Shown here one piece after another: positions 23,834 to 33,426 of a stretch of DNA of 64,000 bases. The notes under the pieces are model-generated. The model worked only from the letters and a program-made list of their open reading frames with translations, searched no databases and was not told the origin of the DNA. The number at the start of each line of letters is the position of its first letter. Within the stretch, counting starts at the first letter, position 1. A program made the position numbers and the translations under genes. The stretch is from positions 124,001 through 188,000 of the forward strand of contig NZ_VOJI01000004.1 of assembly GCF_007923445.1 (NCBI RefSeq), in the 5' to 3' direction. The DNA is from Puniceibacterium confluentis. Lineage in GTDB: Bacteria > Pseudomonadota > Alphaproteobacteria > Rhodobacterales > Rhodobacteraceae.

Positions 23834-25242
23834 GCGACATCATTGCCGCGCTGCGCGGTGCGGTGGGTGCGGCCGCTGTGCTGACCGGCGCCGACGCCGC
23901 GCCGTGGTCGCGGGACTGGACCGGTGCCTACACCTGGGCGCCGCTCTGTGTCGTGCGGCCCGCAACCACCGCCGAGGTTTCGGCGGTGATGCGTCTGGCG
24001 CATGAGAATCGTGTGCCGGTGGTGCCGGTGTCGGGCAATACCGGGCTCGCCGGGGGGACCGTGGGGGACGGCGCGGTCATGCTGTCGCTGGACCGGATGA
24101 ACCGGGTTCAGGACATCCGCACAGCCGCGCGGATCGCCGTGGTCGAAGCGGGGGTGATCCTTTCGGCGCTGCACGACGCGGCGCTGGCGCAGGGGCTGGT
24201 GTTTCCGCTGACGTTCGGGGCGCGCGGCTCCTGCATGGTCGGCGGATTTGTCAGCACCAACGCCGGTGGCTCCAATGTGCTGCGCTACGGCAACACCCGC
24301 GATCTGGTGCTGGGACTCGAAGTGGTGATGGCCGACGGTGAGGTGATGAACCTCATGTCGGAACTGCACAAGGACAACTCGGGGCTGAACCTGAAACATC
24401 TGATGATCGGCGCCGAAGGCACTTTGGGTGTGATCACCCGGGCGGTCCTGAAGCTGGTGCCAAAGCCGACGGCGACGGCAACGGCGATGGTTGCGCTGCC
24501 GTCGCTGGACGCGGCGCTGGCACTGCTGCACAGGGTGCAAGAGGCCACGGGCGGCGCGGTCGAGGCGTTCGAATACATGCCGCGCCGCTACCTTCAGGAA
24601 TATGCCCGCCGCTATCCGCAGGCCCGCCCCCCGTTTGCGACCGAGTACTTGCATTGTGTCATGGTCGAAATCGCCTCGAGCGCGCCGCGGGATGTGACGG
24701 CATCGACAGATGGTACCGTACCTCTGACCGCGCTGCTCGAGACGCTGCTGGCGGACATGCTGGAACAGGGATCGGTGCTGGACGCCGTGGTGGCGCAGAA
24801 CGAGGCGCAGCGCAGCGAAATCTGGGCGCGGCGCGAGGCGGCAGGACCGCTGTCGTTGAGCCACAGCCCGATGGTGAACAACGACGTCGCGGTGCCGCTG
24901 GACAAGGTGGCGGTGTTTCTCGCGCGGATGGATGCGCGGCTTGCGACGCTGGACCCGGCGGCGGTGCCGCTGGTGGTGTCGCACCTGGGGGACGGCAATG
25001 TGCACTACACGGTCTGGCCGGGCAGTCCGGACCCGGCGCATTGCGATGCCATCATGCAGGCGGTCGAGGATGAAGTGCTGGCGCTGGGCGGGTCGTTTTC
25101 CGCCGAACACGGCATCGGTCTTGCCAAGCGGCCCAGCATGGCGCGCCGCAAGGACCGCGTCGCGGTTGCGGCGATGAAATCGATCAAGGCGGCGCTGGAC
25201 CCGCGTGGCATCCTCAACCCCGGCAAGGTGTTTCCGGACTGA
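23830..25242 (+). CDS. FAD-linked D-2-hydroxyacid dehydrogenase (GlcD / D2HGDH type)
   Basis: A 470-residue flavoprotein with an N-terminal FAD_binding_4 domain (VVPVSGNTGLAGGTVGDGAV; GGFVSTNAGGSNVLRYGNTR) and a C-terminal FAD-oxidase domain (HLGDGNVHYTVWPG; SAEHGIGLAKRP). Relatives oxidise D-lactate, glycolate or D-2-hydroxyglutarate and pass electrons to an acceptor. The start is GTG 23830, which overlaps the DUF4198 stop codon in GTGA, implying translational coupling. The upstream FAH enzyme could act on a keto acid linked to the same pathway. Confidence 0.87.
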   Translation: MSDIIAALRGAVGAAAVLTGADAAPWSRDWTGAYTWAPLCVVRPATTAEVSAVMRLAHENRVPVVPVSGNTGLAGGTVGDGAVMLSLDRMNRVQDIRTAARIAVVEAGVILSALHDAALAQGLVFPLTFGARGSCMVGGFVSTNAGGSNVLRYGNTRDLVLGLEVVMADGEVMNLMSELHKDNSGLNLKHLMIGAEGTLGVITRAVLKLVPKPTATATAMVALPSLDAALALLHRVQEATGGAVEAFEYMPRRYLQEYARRYPQARPPFATEYLHCVMVEIASSAPRDVTASTDGTVPLTALLETLLADMLEQGSVLDAVVAQNEAQRSEIWARREAAGPLSLSHSPMVNNDVAVPLDKVAVFLARMDARLATLDPAAVPLVVSHLGDGNVHYTVWPGSPDPAHCDAIMQAVEDEVLALGGSFSAEHGIGLAKRPSMARRKDRVAVAAMKSIKAALDPRGILNPGKVFPD

Positions 25243-25278
25243 GGCACGCCCGCAGTTGCGGTTGCGGCGTGAACTGGC

Positions 25279-26241
25279 TCAGACCTTGGCCGTGCCGCTG
25301 TGCCAGTCGAAAAAGCCCGGGCCCGCGGTGGCCAGCAGCTCGGCCGCCAGATCCCGCCCCATCTCTGCACCCTCCGCAACCGGCCCCTCGCGTCGTCCGG
25401 AATGTGCGACCGATCCGTCGGGGCGCAACACCTCGCCGCGCAGGGTCAGTGTCGCGCCGTTCAGTTCCGCCAGCCCGGCAATCGGTGTTTCACAGGATCC
25501 GTCGAGCCGGGCAAGAAAGGCACGCTCGGCGGCCAGACGCTGGCCGGTGGGGACATGGTGGATCGCCGCCAGCATCTGTGCCACCCGGTCGTCCGCTCCG
25601 CGCCGCTCGATGCCGATGGCGCCCTGGGCCACCGCGGGCAGCATGTCGCCGGTATCAATCGGGGTCCGTGGCACCCCGTCAATCTTCATCCGGTTCAACC
25701 CGGCCATCGCCAGGAAGGTGCAGCTTGCCACACCGTCGGCGAGTTTCTTCAGGCGGGTCTGCATGTTGCCGCGGAATTCGACCACGGTCAGATCCGGGCG
25801 GCGATGCAGCAGTTGCGCACGGCGGCGCAGGGACGAGGTGCCGACGACGGCCCCCGGCGCAAGCTCGGCGATGCTGCTGAAATCCGGCGAGATGAAGGCG
25901 TCGCGTACATCCTCGCGTGGCAGATAGGTGTCCAGGACCAGCCCGCCGGGTTGCAGCACCGGCATGTCTTTCATCGAATGCACGGCGATATCAATGCCGC
26001 CCGACAGCAGCGCCTCTTCGATTTCGCGGGTAAACAGACCCTTGCCGCCGATCTCCTTCAGGGGCCGGTCGATGATGCGGTCCCCCGTCGTCTTGATCAC
26101 GACAATCGAAAATGCCTCATGCGGCAGGTCAAAGGCTGTGGCCAGCCTGTCGCGGGTCTCGTTCGCCTGGGCCAGCGCCAGCGGCGAGCCGCGGGTGCCG
26201 ATTTTCAGAGGTGCGGCGGGGGTGGGAAGGTCAGCTATCAT
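25279..26241 (-). CDS. hemC: Porphobilinogen deaminase (hydroxymethylbilane synthase)
   Basis: HemC joins four porphobilinogens to hydroxymethylbilane in haem and bacteriochlorophyll synthesis. The 320-residue product has [15 protein letters not shown], the substrate loop [10 protein letters not shown], and Cys250 in [11 protein letters not shown], which carries the dipyrromethane cofactor. It is divergent from hemE with 192 bp between the starts, a common alphaproteobacterial arrangement. It is convergent with the FAD-linked oxidase, ending 36 bp from it. Confidence 0.96.
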   Translation of the reverse strand: MIADLPTPAAPLKIGTRGSPLALAQANETRDRLATAFDLPHEAFSIVVIKTTGDRIIDRPLKEIGGKGLFTREIEEALLSGGIDIAVHSMKDMPVLQPGGLVLDTYLPREDVRDAFISPDFSSIAELAPGAVVGTSSLRRRAQLLHRRPDLTVVEFRGNMQTRLKKLADGVASCTFLAMAGLNRMKIDGVPRTPIDTGDMLPAVAQGAIGIERRGADDRVAQMLAAIHHVPTGQRLAAERAFLARLDGSCETPIAGLAELNGATLTLRGEVLRPDGSVAHSGRREGPVAEGAEMGRDLAAELLATAGPGFFDWHSGTAKV

Positions 26242-26433
26242 GCCCGAGACTTAGCGGCGTCGTCTGGCCGGGGCAATGCTCGCGCGGGCGCGGGACGGAA
26301 AATCTTCGATGGGCGCTGCGGCCGTCAAAGTGGCGGTGGCCTGTCAGGTGACGGCGACCGCCCTACCTCCTGCCGGGTTGACATCCCGGCGCTGGCATCG
26401 GACCACCTGCCAAACCGAAGAGGACATCCGCGA

Positions 26434-27462
26434 ATGACCAAGACCATCCTGCGTGCGCTCGCCGGCGAGACCCTGCCCACGCCTCCGATCTGGATGATGC
26501 GCCAGGCCGGACGGTATCTGCCCGAGTACAAGGCGACACGGGCACAGGCCGGGGATTTCCTGTCGCTGTGCTACAACCCCGAGCTTGCCGCCGAGGTGAC
26601 GCTGCAACCGATCCGCCGCTATGGTTTTGACGGGGCGATCCTGTTTGCCGACATTCTGCTGCTGCCGCAGGCGCTGGGCGCGGATCTGTGGTTTGTGACC
26701 GGTGAGGGGCCGCGGTTGTCCACAATCACCAGCGAAGCCGATTTTGCCGCGCTCAGGCCGGTGCATGCCATCGACGACACGCTGGCGCCAATTTACGAGA
26801 CGATCAGGATCCTGCGGCGCGAACTGCCGGCCGAGACGACATTGATCGGATTCGCCGGTGCGCCCTGGACGGTGGCCACCTACATGATCGCGGGGCAGGG
26901 TACTCCGGATCAGGGTCCGGCCCATGCGCTGAAGGATGGAAACCGGGCGCTGTTCGAACAGTTGCTGGGCAAGATCACCGAAGGCACGATCGAATATCTG
27001 TCGCGCCAGATCGAGGCTGGTGCCGAAGTGGTCAAGCTGTTCGACAGCTGGGCCGGGTCACTGTCGGGCGCGGATTTCGAGCGCTATGCCAAAGAGCCCG
27101 CGCGCGTCATCACCGAGGCGCTGAAAAGGCGGCATCCGGGCATACCGGTCATCGCCTTCCCGCGCCAGGCCGGGCAGGGCTACGTCGGCTTCCACGCCGC
27201 CACCGGGGCCGACTGCGTGGCGGTGGACGATTCGGTGACCCCGGAATGGGCGGCGGAACATGTGCAGGTGTCGGGCTGCGTGCAGGGCAATCTGGCCTCG
27301 TCGCACATGGTGACGGGCGGCGCGGAACTGGTGGCCGAAACCCGGCGGGTGGTGCAGGCCTTTTCGGAGGGGCCGCATATCTTCAATCTGGGCCACGGCA
27401 TCACACCGGATGCGGACCCGGCCAATGTGCAGCTGATGATCGACACGGTGCGCGGGGCCTGA
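26434..27462 (+). CDS. hemE: Uroporphyrinogen decarboxylase
   Basis: HemE removes four carboxyl groups from uroporphyrinogen III to give coproporphyrinogen III. The 342-residue product has the signature [17 protein letters not shown] at about 17-33, [19 protein letters not shown], the [13 protein letters not shown] segment, and [13 protein letters not shown] near the C-terminus. ATG 26434 has GAAGAGG upstream. Divergent partner of hemC. A GC-rich hairpin follows at 27510. Confidence 0.96.
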   Translation: MTKTILRALAGETLPTPPIWMMRQAGRYLPEYKATRAQAGDFLSLCYNPELAAEVTLQPIRRYGFDGAILFADILLLPQALGADLWFVTGEGPRLSTITSEADFAALRPVHAIDDTLAPIYETIRILRRELPAETTLIGFAGAPWTVATYMIAGQGTPDQGPAHALKDGNRALFEQLLGKITEGTIEYLSRQIEAGAEVVKLFDSWAGSLSGADFERYAKEPARVITEALKRRHPGIPVIAFPRQAGQGYVGFHAATGADCVAVDDSVTPEWAAEHVQVSGCVQGNLASSHMVTGGAELVAETRRVVQAFSEGPHIFNLGHGITPDADPANVQLMIDTVRGA

Positions 27463-27509
27463 TCCTGCGTGCGCGATGATCCCGTCGCGTCCATTGGACA
27501 GCGATCGCG

Positions 27510-27535
27510 CCGGACCGGCAAAGGCTGCGGTCCGG
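27510..27535 (+). terminator. Hairpin downstream of hemE
   Basis: CCGGACCG (27510-27517) and CGGTCCGG (27528-27535) form an 8-bp stem with a 10-nt loop, 48 nt after the hemE stop. No U tract follows, so termination is uncertain. Confidence 0.35.
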
Positions 27536-27668
27536 TCGCCCCGGTTTCATGATCAAGGCGCGCGGTCGACACCTGCCTGAGAGTGTCATGCACAGGGGCT
27601 CTGCCGGTTTGCACATTGCGTTTGGGGCGGCGCGGCCTAGATTGCGCCCCTAACGCGGGAGGTGCACC

Positions 27669-28604
27669 ATGACGGCAATCGTTCAGATCGCAAACGTGGA
27701 AAAGGTATACGACGGCGGTTTCGCAGCCCTGAAAGGCGTCACGCTGGACATCGAGGAGGGTGAGATCCTTGCCCTGCTCGGGCCGAACGGCGCCGGGAAG
27801 ACGACCCTGATTTCCACGATCTGCGGGATCACGCTGCCGAGCACGGGCAGTATCCGGGTCGGGGGGCATGACGTGGTGCACGACTTTCGCGGTGCACGCG
27901 CCCTTGTCGGGCTGGTGCCGCAGGAAGTGACGCTGGAGCCGTTCGAAACGGTGTGGAGCACGGTGCGGTTTTCCCGCGGGCTGTTCGGCAAGGCGAAAGA
28001 TGACGCTCTGATCGAGAAGATCCTGCGCCAGCTGTCGCTGTGGGACAAGAAGGACACCGCGATCCGGGCGCTGTCCGGCGGCATGAAGCGGCGGGTGATG
28101 ATCGCCAAGGCGCTGAGCCACGAACCGCGGGTGTTGTTTCTCGACGAGCCGACCGCCGGTGTCGACGTGGAGCTGCGCCGCGACATGTGGGAGATCGTCG
28201 CCGGGCTGAAAGCGGACGGGGTGACGATCATCCTCACCACCCACTACATCGAAGAGGCCGAAGCCATCGCCGACCGGGTTGGCGTGATCAACAACGGGCA
28301 GCTGCTGCTGGTCGAAGAGAAAGCGGCGCTGATGACCCGGATGGGGCAGAAGCACCTGCGCATCGACCTGCAATCCCGGATTGGTGCCGTGCCTGACGCG
28401 CTCGCCGGGTTCGATCTGGAACTGGCCGACGAAGGCGCGGCGCTGGTCTATCGGTATGACACCCGGGCGGAGCGCACCGGGATCGCCAGCCTCATGACGG
28501 CGATGAGCGCGGCAGGGCTGGTGCTGCGGGACCTGCAGACCAGCCAGAATTCGCTCGAGGACATCTTTGTCGGCCTCGTGCACAAGACGGAGGACGCGGC
28601 ATGA
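27669..28604 (+). CDS. ABC-2 type exporter ATP-binding protein
   Basis: The 311-residue ATPase has Walker [10 protein letters not shown] (about residues 38-46), the signature [15 protein letters not shown], and Walker [12 protein letters not shown] followed by [13 protein letters not shown]. It resembles the YadG/CcmA-like export ATPases that pair with ABC-2 permeases. A C-terminal extension of about 90 residues follows the ATPase core, ending in LEDIFVGL. The permease gene overlaps its stop by 4 nt (ATGA). The start ATG 27669 follows GGGAGGTG. The exported substrate is unknown. Confidence 0.92.
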   Translation: MTAIVQIANVEKVYDGGFAALKGVTLDIEEGEILALLGPNGAGKTTLISTICGITLPSTGSIRVGGHDVVHDFRGARALVGLVPQEVTLEPFETVWSTVRFSRGLFGKAKDDALIEKILRQLSLWDKKDTAIRALSGGMKRRVMIAKALSHEPRVLFLDEPTAGVDVELRRDMWEIVAGLKADGVTIILTTHYIEEAEAIADRVGVINNGQLLLVEEKAALMTRMGQKHLRIDLQSRIGAVPDALAGFDLELADEGAALVYRYDTRAERTGIASLMTAMSAAGLVLRDLQTSQNSLEDIFVGLVHKTEDAA

Positions 28605-29362
28605 ACTGGCAGGCGGTCAAGTCGATCTATTGCTTTGAAATGGCGCGGTTCTTTCGCACGCTGATGCAAAGCTTCATCTCGCCGGTGATCTCGACCTCGC
28701 TGTACTTCGTGGTGTTCGGCGCGGCCATCGGCAGCCGGATCGAGCAGGTCGAGGGCGTGTCCTACGGCGCGTTCATCGTGCCCGGGCTGATCATGCTGAG
28801 CGTGATCACCCAGTCGATTTCCAACGCCTCCTTCGGGATCTATTTTCCCAAATTCATCGGCACGATCTATGAACTGCTGTCAGCGCCGATCAATTTCCTC
28901 GAAATCGTGATGGGCTATGTCGGTGCGGCGGCGACCAAGGCGCTGTTCATCGGGCTGGTCATACTCGGCACTGCCGCGCTTTTCGTGGATCTGAGCATCC
29001 AGCATCCTGTTGCCATGCTGGTCTTTCTGGTGCTGACCTGCCTCAGCTTTTCCTTGCTGGGATTCATCATCGGGATCTGGGCCGGGAACTTCGAGCAGTT
29101 GCAGCTGGTGCCTCTGCTGGTGGTGACGCCGCTGGTGTTTCTGGGCGGGTCTTTCTATTCGATCTCGATGTTGCCCGAGGCCTGGCAGACTGTGGCGCTT
29201 TTCAATCCCGTGGTCTACCTGATATCCGGCTTCCGCTGGGCGTTCTTCGGGATGGCGGATGTTCCCATCGGTCTGAGCCTGATGGCAATTGCGCTGTTCA
29301 CCGGTCTGTGTCTGGGCGCGATCTGGTGGATTTTCCGCACCGGGTGGAAGATCCGAACCTGA
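28601..29362 (+). CDS. ABC-2 type exporter permease (YadH-like)
   Basis: A 253-residue membrane protein with six hydrophobic segments. Examples are [54 protein letters not shown] and [20 protein letters not shown], the last being the ABC-2 signature region with the conserved GGxFY pattern. It overlaps the ATPase gene (ATGA), so the two form one exporter. Drug, lipid or polysaccharide precursors are possible cargos; none can be chosen from sequence. Confidence 0.9.
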   Translation: MNWQAVKSIYCFEMARFFRTLMQSFISPVISTSLYFVVFGAAIGSRIEQVEGVSYGAFIVPGLIMLSVITQSISNASFGIYFPKFIGTIYELLSAPINFLEIVMGYVGAAATKALFIGLVILGTAALFVDLSIQHPVAMLVFLVLTCLSFSLLGFIIGIWAGNFEQLQLVPLLVVTPLVFLGGSFYSISMLPEAWQTVALFNPVVYLISGFRWAFFGMADVPIGLSLMAIALFTGLCLGAIWWIFRTGWKIRT

Positions 29363-29554
29363 GTCGATTGTGCTGGCGCAACCTGACGGGGACTGCCTAT
29401 TGAGACGCGGGGAGCGCGGTCAGTGCGGCGCGGCTGTCCGGGCACGGACCAGGGGACACGGCGTGGCGGCGGCTGCGGCGCCGCGATCTGAGTATTTTTA
29501 AAGAGAAGAAACGCGGGCGGGTTTTGCGCCCGGCGCGTTGATCGGGGGCTGGAT

Positions 29555-30787
29555 ATGAGGCGAAGTGTGCGGCTGGCGGATGCCAGGGATCTGCCGGTGT
29601 GGCGGCGCCCCGTGACCCTGCTGTTCCTGATGGCCATCGCGATGCCGCTGTCTTTTGCGACATGGTCGGCATTGCTGAACAACTTTGTCATCGAGGTGGC
29701 GGACTTTGACGGGGCGGACATCGGCTGGCTGCACAGCGTGCGCGAGATCCCGGGCTTTCTGGCGGTCGGGGTGATTGCGATCATCATCTTCATCCACGAA
29801 CAGGTGCTGGCGCTGATCGCGCTGACCCTGTTGGGGGTGGCCACCGCGGCGACGGCATGGTTTCCGCAGATGGGCGGGATCCTGACCATCACCATGCTGA
29901 GTTCGATCGGGTTTCACTATTACGAGACGGTGAACCAGTCGCTGCAGTTGCAGTGGCTCCCGAAGGAGCGGGCGCCGCAGATGCTGGGGCTGCTGCTGGC
30001 CGCGGCGTCGGGGGCGACCCTGGTGGCCTATGTGCTGATCGTGATGACCTGGAAGGCCTTCGATCTGAGTTACAACTTCGTTTACCTGGTTTCGGGCGGC
30101 CTGACCCTGGTCATGGTTGGGTACTGCGCCTTTGCCTTTCCGCGCTTCGAAGCGCCCAACCCGCAAATCAAGAAGATGATCCTGCGCCGCCGGTACTGGC
30201 TGTATTATCTGTTGCAGTTCATGTCCGGCGCGCGGCGACAGATTTTTGTGGTTTTTGCCGGTTTCATGATGGTTGAACACTTCGGCTTCGAGGTCGACGA
30301 GGTGACCGGCCTGTTCCTGATCAACCTGGTGGCCAACATGGTCCTCGCGCCGCTGATGGGGCGGGCGGTGTTCCGGTTCGGAGAACGCAACACACTGGTC
30401 TTTGAATACATCGGACTGGTCTGCGTGTTCCTGGCATATGGGGGCGTGTACTGGTTCGGTTGGGGGGTGGTGCTCGCGGCCGCGCTCTATGTGCTGGACC
30501 ATTTGTTCTTTGCCCTGGCGCTGGCGCTGAAGACCTATTTCCAGAAGATCGCCGCGCCGGGGGACATCGCGCCGACGGCGGCGGTGGCCTTTACCATCAA
30601 CCATATCGCCGCGGTGTTCCTGCCGGCGCTGCTGGGGTATCTGTGGCTGGTGTCGCCGTCGCTGGTGTTTCTGCTGGCGGCGGGCATGGCGGCCACGTCG
30701 CTGGCGCTGGCACTGATGATCCCGCGCCACCCGGCGCCGGGCAACGAGACGGTGTTTGCACAGGGGCTGGCGGCTCCGGCCGAGTAG
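29555..30787 (+). CDS. Major facilitator superfamily transporter
   Basis: A 410-residue membrane protein with about 12 predicted helices in the MFS arrangement: VTLLFLMAIAMPLSFATWSA at the start, a basic central loop (KKMILRRRYW), and LIPALLG-like helices near the end. It keeps a cytoplasmic N-terminus rich in Arg. No drug- or sugar-specific motif is visible, so the substrate is unassigned. It starts 192 bp after the ABC-2 permease. The upstream DNA has a TATTTTTAAAGAGAAGAA motif of a kind that I believe recurs between Rhodobacteraceae genes. Confidence 0.85.
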   Translation: MRRSVRLADARDLPVWRRPVTLLFLMAIAMPLSFATWSALLNNFVIEVADFDGADIGWLHSVREIPGFLAVGVIAIIIFIHEQVLALIALTLLGVATAATAWFPQMGGILTITMLSSIGFHYYETVNQSLQLQWLPKERAPQMLGLLLAAASGATLVAYVLIVMTWKAFDLSYNFVYLVSGGLTLVMVGYCAFAFPRFEAPNPQIKKMILRRRYWLYYLLQFMSGARRQIFVVFAGFMMVEHFGFEVDEVTGLFLINLVANMVLAPLMGRAVFRFGERNTLVFEYIGLVCVFLAYGGVYWFGWGVVLAAALYVLDHLFFALALALKTYFQKIAAPGDIAPTAAVAFTINHIAAVFLPALLGYLWLVSPSLVFLLAAGMAATSLALALMIPRHPAPGNETVFAQGLAAPAE

Positions 30788-30868
30788 CCGTCCCTGGGGG
30801 CGCGCTTGCGCAGCGGGCGCGTCCGTGCAACAGAGCCGCCAGCACCGACCCATGAAAAGAGGCCCGCC

Positions 30869-31738
30869 ATGACCACCTTTACCGCGCTTACCACCCTGCA
30901 GGGCAGGGATCAGGCCGAAGCATTGGGTGAGGCGATGGAGGCGCTCTGGCCGGAACCCACGGGGGTCGGCGTGTTCGAGATCGAGGACGGATCGGGACTG
31001 TGGGAGGTCGGCGGCTATTTCGAAGAGCAGCCGGAGGCTTCCGAACTGGCGTTGCTGGCCGCGGCCTTCGGCGCGAGACCCTTTGCGATCTCGGAGATCC
31101 CCGAGACGGACTGGGTGGCCAAGGTGCGCCGCGAGCTGGTTCCGGTCGAAGCCGGGCGGTTCTTTGTCTATGGCAGCCATGACGCCGACAAGGTGCCCGA
31201 GGGATGCGAGCCGCTGCTGATCGAGGCGGCAATGGCCTTTGGCACCGGGCACCATGGCACGACGCTGGGGTGCCTCCGGGCGCTGGACCAGCTGGCAACC
31301 GACGGTTTCACCGGCACAAGCGTTGTCGATGTCGGTTGTGGCACCGCCGTTCTGGCCATGGGGGCGGCCCGGATCTGGCCCGGAGAGGTGCTGGCCAGCG
31401 ATATCGACGAAGTCGCGGTCGAGGTTGCGGCGGCAAATGTGGCGGCAAACGGGCTTACCGGCCGGGTGAAATGTGTCGAAGCGGCGGGCTTCGAGCATCC
31501 CGATCTGGCTGCGGCGGCGCCCTTTGATCTGGTCTTTGCCAACATCCTGAAGGCGCCGCTGATCGACCTTGCGCCGGGTATGGCCCGGCATATCGCCCCC
31601 GGCGGTTATGCGATTCTTTCAGGAATTCTTAACGAACAGGCGGATGAAGTGATCGAAGTCTATGCCCGCAATGGCATCAGGTTGACCAAGCGTCAGCAGA
31701 TCGGCGAATGGAGCACGCTGACTCTCTGCAAAAGCTGA
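30869..31738 (+). CDS. prmA: Ribosomal protein L11 methyltransferase (PrmA)-like
   Basis: A 289-residue SAM-dependent methyltransferase. It has the PrmA order: an N-terminal substrate-binding domain, AMAFGTGHHGTTLGCLRALD, motif I VVDVGCGTAVLAMGAA, SDIDEVAVEVAAANV, then VFANILKAPLIDLAP. Motif I reads GCGTAVLA where GCGTGVLA is usual. PrmA methylates ribosomal protein L11. ATG 30869 has AAGAGG at about 6 nt. It lies 81 bp after the MFS gene and probably shares its transcript. Confidence 0.88.
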   Translation: MTTFTALTTLQGRDQAEALGEAMEALWPEPTGVGVFEIEDGSGLWEVGGYFEEQPEASELALLAAAFGARPFAISEIPETDWVAKVRRELVPVEAGRFFVYGSHDADKVPEGCEPLLIEAAMAFGTGHHGTTLGCLRALDQLATDGFTGTSVVDVGCGTAVLAMGAARIWPGEVLASDIDEVAVEVAAANVAANGLTGRVKCVEAAGFEHPDLAAAAPFDLVFANILKAPLIDLAPGMARHIAPGGYAILSGILNEQADEVIEVYARNGIRLTKRQQIGEWSTLTLCKS

Positions 31739-31844
31739 TTCGCACGGCCCCGATCCGTTCAAATTGGACGGATCTGCCCAAGTGTTGCCACATTCTGCGG
31801 GTACAAAGGGCCGTCGGTGGGGGCCGGGTGTATTTGAGGCCGCA

Positions 31845-32189
31845 ATGGATAACGCACTTCGAAAGTTTGAAAGACGCCATAAATCGATCACGAAGAAGCA
31901 TCAGCAGCTGGCACGGGGCTATGTGACCCGGCTCGGTAAGAATGGCTTGATTGAACACCAGCCGATGCGGCAACTGCCGCGGGTCTCGGTGAGTTCGTTT
32001 GTATTTTTCGTGGCAGGTTTTGTCGGGTTCAAGACCTTTCTGCTGATCAAGCTCGGTGAATCCGAGTATCTCACTCATGTCTCGACCCTGTCGCAGGGCG
32101 GCGGGCTCGAAAAGGTCGGGGCCTGGCTGATGGGAATTGATCCGCTGACCGCATGGAGCATGGCGCACGCGGCGCCGATTTTCGGGTAG
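31845..32189 (+). CDS. Small membrane protein of unknown function
   Basis: A 114-residue product. The N-terminus is very basic and helical (MDNALRKFERRHKSITKKHQ). One hydrophobic segment (FVFFVAGFVGFKTFLLIKLG) lies at about 54-73, and the rest, including the C-terminus, is neutral. No family is recognised. ATG 31845 has GAGG at 5-8 nt. It follows prmA by 106 bp, with a GATCCGT/ACGGATC hairpin between them. The topology suggests a cytoplasmic basic head tethered to the inner membrane. Confidence 0.65.
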   Translation: MDNALRKFERRHKSITKKHQQLARGYVTRLGKNGLIEHQPMRQLPRVSVSSFVFFVAGFVGFKTFLLIKLGESEYLTHVSTLSQGGGLEKVGAWLMGIDPLTAWSMAHAAPIFG

Positions 32190-32290
32190 GGAATTCTAGC
32201 CAGAAGGTTGAGGTTCTGACGTCGTCCCGGCCCGGGCGGCGCATTTTTCCGTTTTTGGCCCCTCGTCCGAGGCTCTGGTCGCCAGGTAAC

Positions 32291-32336
32291 AAAAAGGCCG
32301 CGGTCCTGTGCAGGAGCGCGGCCTTTGACGTCCGGG
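32291..32336 (-). terminator. Terminator of the DUF1127 gene
   Basis: On the minus strand AAAGGCCGCG and CGCGGCCTTTTT enclose a short CTCCTG/CAGGA extension, giving a strong stem ending in five T residues about 12-55 nt after the stop codon. Confidence 0.75.
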
Positions 32337-32347
32337 TGGGCGCATGT

Positions 32348-32620
32348 TCAGCGGCGCGCCACCGACTCGATGTCGCTGCGGGTCAGGCCGATGTCGTCCA
32401 GTTCGCGATCGGTCAGACGCGACAGGCTCTTGCGGGTGACGCGGGCGTCGTTCCATGCGGCCACCGCGCCAATCGCGGCGACGAACAGTGTCGGGATTTG
32501 ACGCGCAAGTGGCAGACCACTGTTCGTCCGAGGCGTGTCCAGTGCCGAAACGAAGATATTTCCAATCAGGCCGGCATGGCCAAATGCGCCAAGCGGACGC
32601 GACGTATCAAAAGCAGCCAT
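32348..32620 (-). CDS. DUF1127 domain protein
   Basis: The 90-residue product ends in a DUF1127 (YjiS-like) domain: SLSRLTDRELDDIGLTRSDIE. Small DUF1127 proteins in alphaproteobacteria are often stress-induced, and some affect RNA turnover or carbon and phosphate metabolism. The N-terminal 40 residues look disordered, followed by a mildly hydrophobic stretch (LFVAAIGAVAAW). ATG 32620 has AGGA upstream. It has its own terminator, so it seems monocistronic. Confidence 0.85.
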   Translation of the reverse strand: MAAFDTSRPLGAFGHAGLIGNIFVSALDTPRTNSGLPLARQIPTLFVAAIGAVAAWNDARVTRKSLSRLTDRELDDIGLTRSDIESVARR

Positions 32621-32934
32621 ATTCCTGATCCTTCTCATTTGCGGGCATTGCGTTTTGTTGTTGCCCATCTAGTGAGCGGTTTATGAACGCGCAAGACGGC
32701 AAAACCGCATGGGTCACATGCAATGACTGCATAACGAGAATGGGCGGTAAACCGCCGGAAAATAGCTGAAAACCGCGCATTTCGGGTGTCGTTATTCGTT
32801 TGTGGACTGACGGATTTGCGCCACGCGTGTCGCCTTTGATCCAGACGTGTCGGTTTTGCGCTTCTGCATCGGGGCTTGGCGCGTGTTCGCGTTTCGTGCT
32901 AGCTGTGTCCGCAAAACAACAAGGGGCGGCAGGT
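32621..32934. other. 314-bp intergenic region between DUF1127 gene and ruvC
   Basis: This divergent gap holds no convincing gene. It contains two small dyads: GGCGGT-AA-ACCGCC near 32744, and GCGGTTT/AAACCGC arms around 32679-32711. The near-consensus LexA site annotated separately lies at its ruvC end. Confidence 0.5.
32885..32899 (+). promoter_or_regulatory. Candidate LexA (SOS) box upstream of ruvC
   Basis: GTTC-N7-GTGC, one base off the alphaproteobacterial SOS box GTTC-N7-GTTC, 35 bp before ATG 32935. RuvCAB is LexA-controlled in several alphaproteobacteria. A single half-site mismatch makes this plausible but unproven. Confidence 0.45.
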
Positions 32935-33426
32935 ATGCGGGTATTGGGCATTGATCCGGGGTTGCGCAACCTTGGCTGGGGCGTGATCGACGTCGACGGC
33001 AGCCGGTTGCGGCATGTGGCGAACGGGGTCTGTACCAGCGCCGGGCCTGCGCTTGCTCCGCGTCTGCTGTCGCTGCACCACCAGCTGACCGAGATCCTGC
33101 GGACCTATGCGCCGCAGGTGGCGGCGGTCGAACAGACCTTCGTGAACAAGGACGCGGTGGCGACGCTCAAACTGGGGCAGGCGCGGGCAATCGCGCTGCT
33201 CGTCCCGGCGCAGTTCGGTCTGGAGGTCGGGGAATATGCCCCCAACAAGGTCAAGAAGACAGTGGTCGGCGTCGGACATGCCGACAAGGGGCAGGTTCTG
33301 CATATGGTGCAGATGCAGTTGAAAGGCGCGCTGATCAATGGCCCTGACGCGGCGGATGCACTGGCGATCGCGATCTGCCACGCGCACCACGCCCGGGTGC
33401 CGGCCCTGCGGGAGATGCGGGCATGA
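32935..33426 (+). CDS. ruvC: Holliday junction endodeoxyribonuclease RuvC
   Basis: RuvC resolves Holliday junctions by paired nicks. The 163-residue product has the four acidic catalytic residues in context: [12 protein letters not shown] (Asp7), VAAVEQTFV (Glu, about residue 67), and [16 protein letters not shown] near the C-terminus. ATG 32935 has AAGGGG at about 10 nt. It overlaps ruvA by 4 nt (ATGA), giving ruvC-ruvA-ruvB. Confidence 0.96.
   Translation: MRVLGIDPGLRNLGWGVIDVDGSRLRHVANGVCTSAGPALAPRLLSLHHQLTEILRTYAPQVAAVEQTFVNKDAVATLKLGQARAIALLVPAQFGLEVGEYAPNKVKKTVVGVGHADKGQVLHMVQMQLKGALINGPDAADALAIAICHAHHARVPALREMRA

Noticed and set aside
29480-29510. TATTTTTAAAGAGAAGAA stretch upstream of the MFS gene as a promoter
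   Set aside because: It has no partner -35 element at proper spacing and looks like a short intergenic motif that I associate with Rhodobacteraceae genomes; function cannot be supported from one copy.
31752-31774. GATCCGT/ACGGATC hairpin after prmA as a terminator
   Set aside because: The 7-bp stem has no U tract after it and a co-oriented gene follows closely, so termination is not supported.
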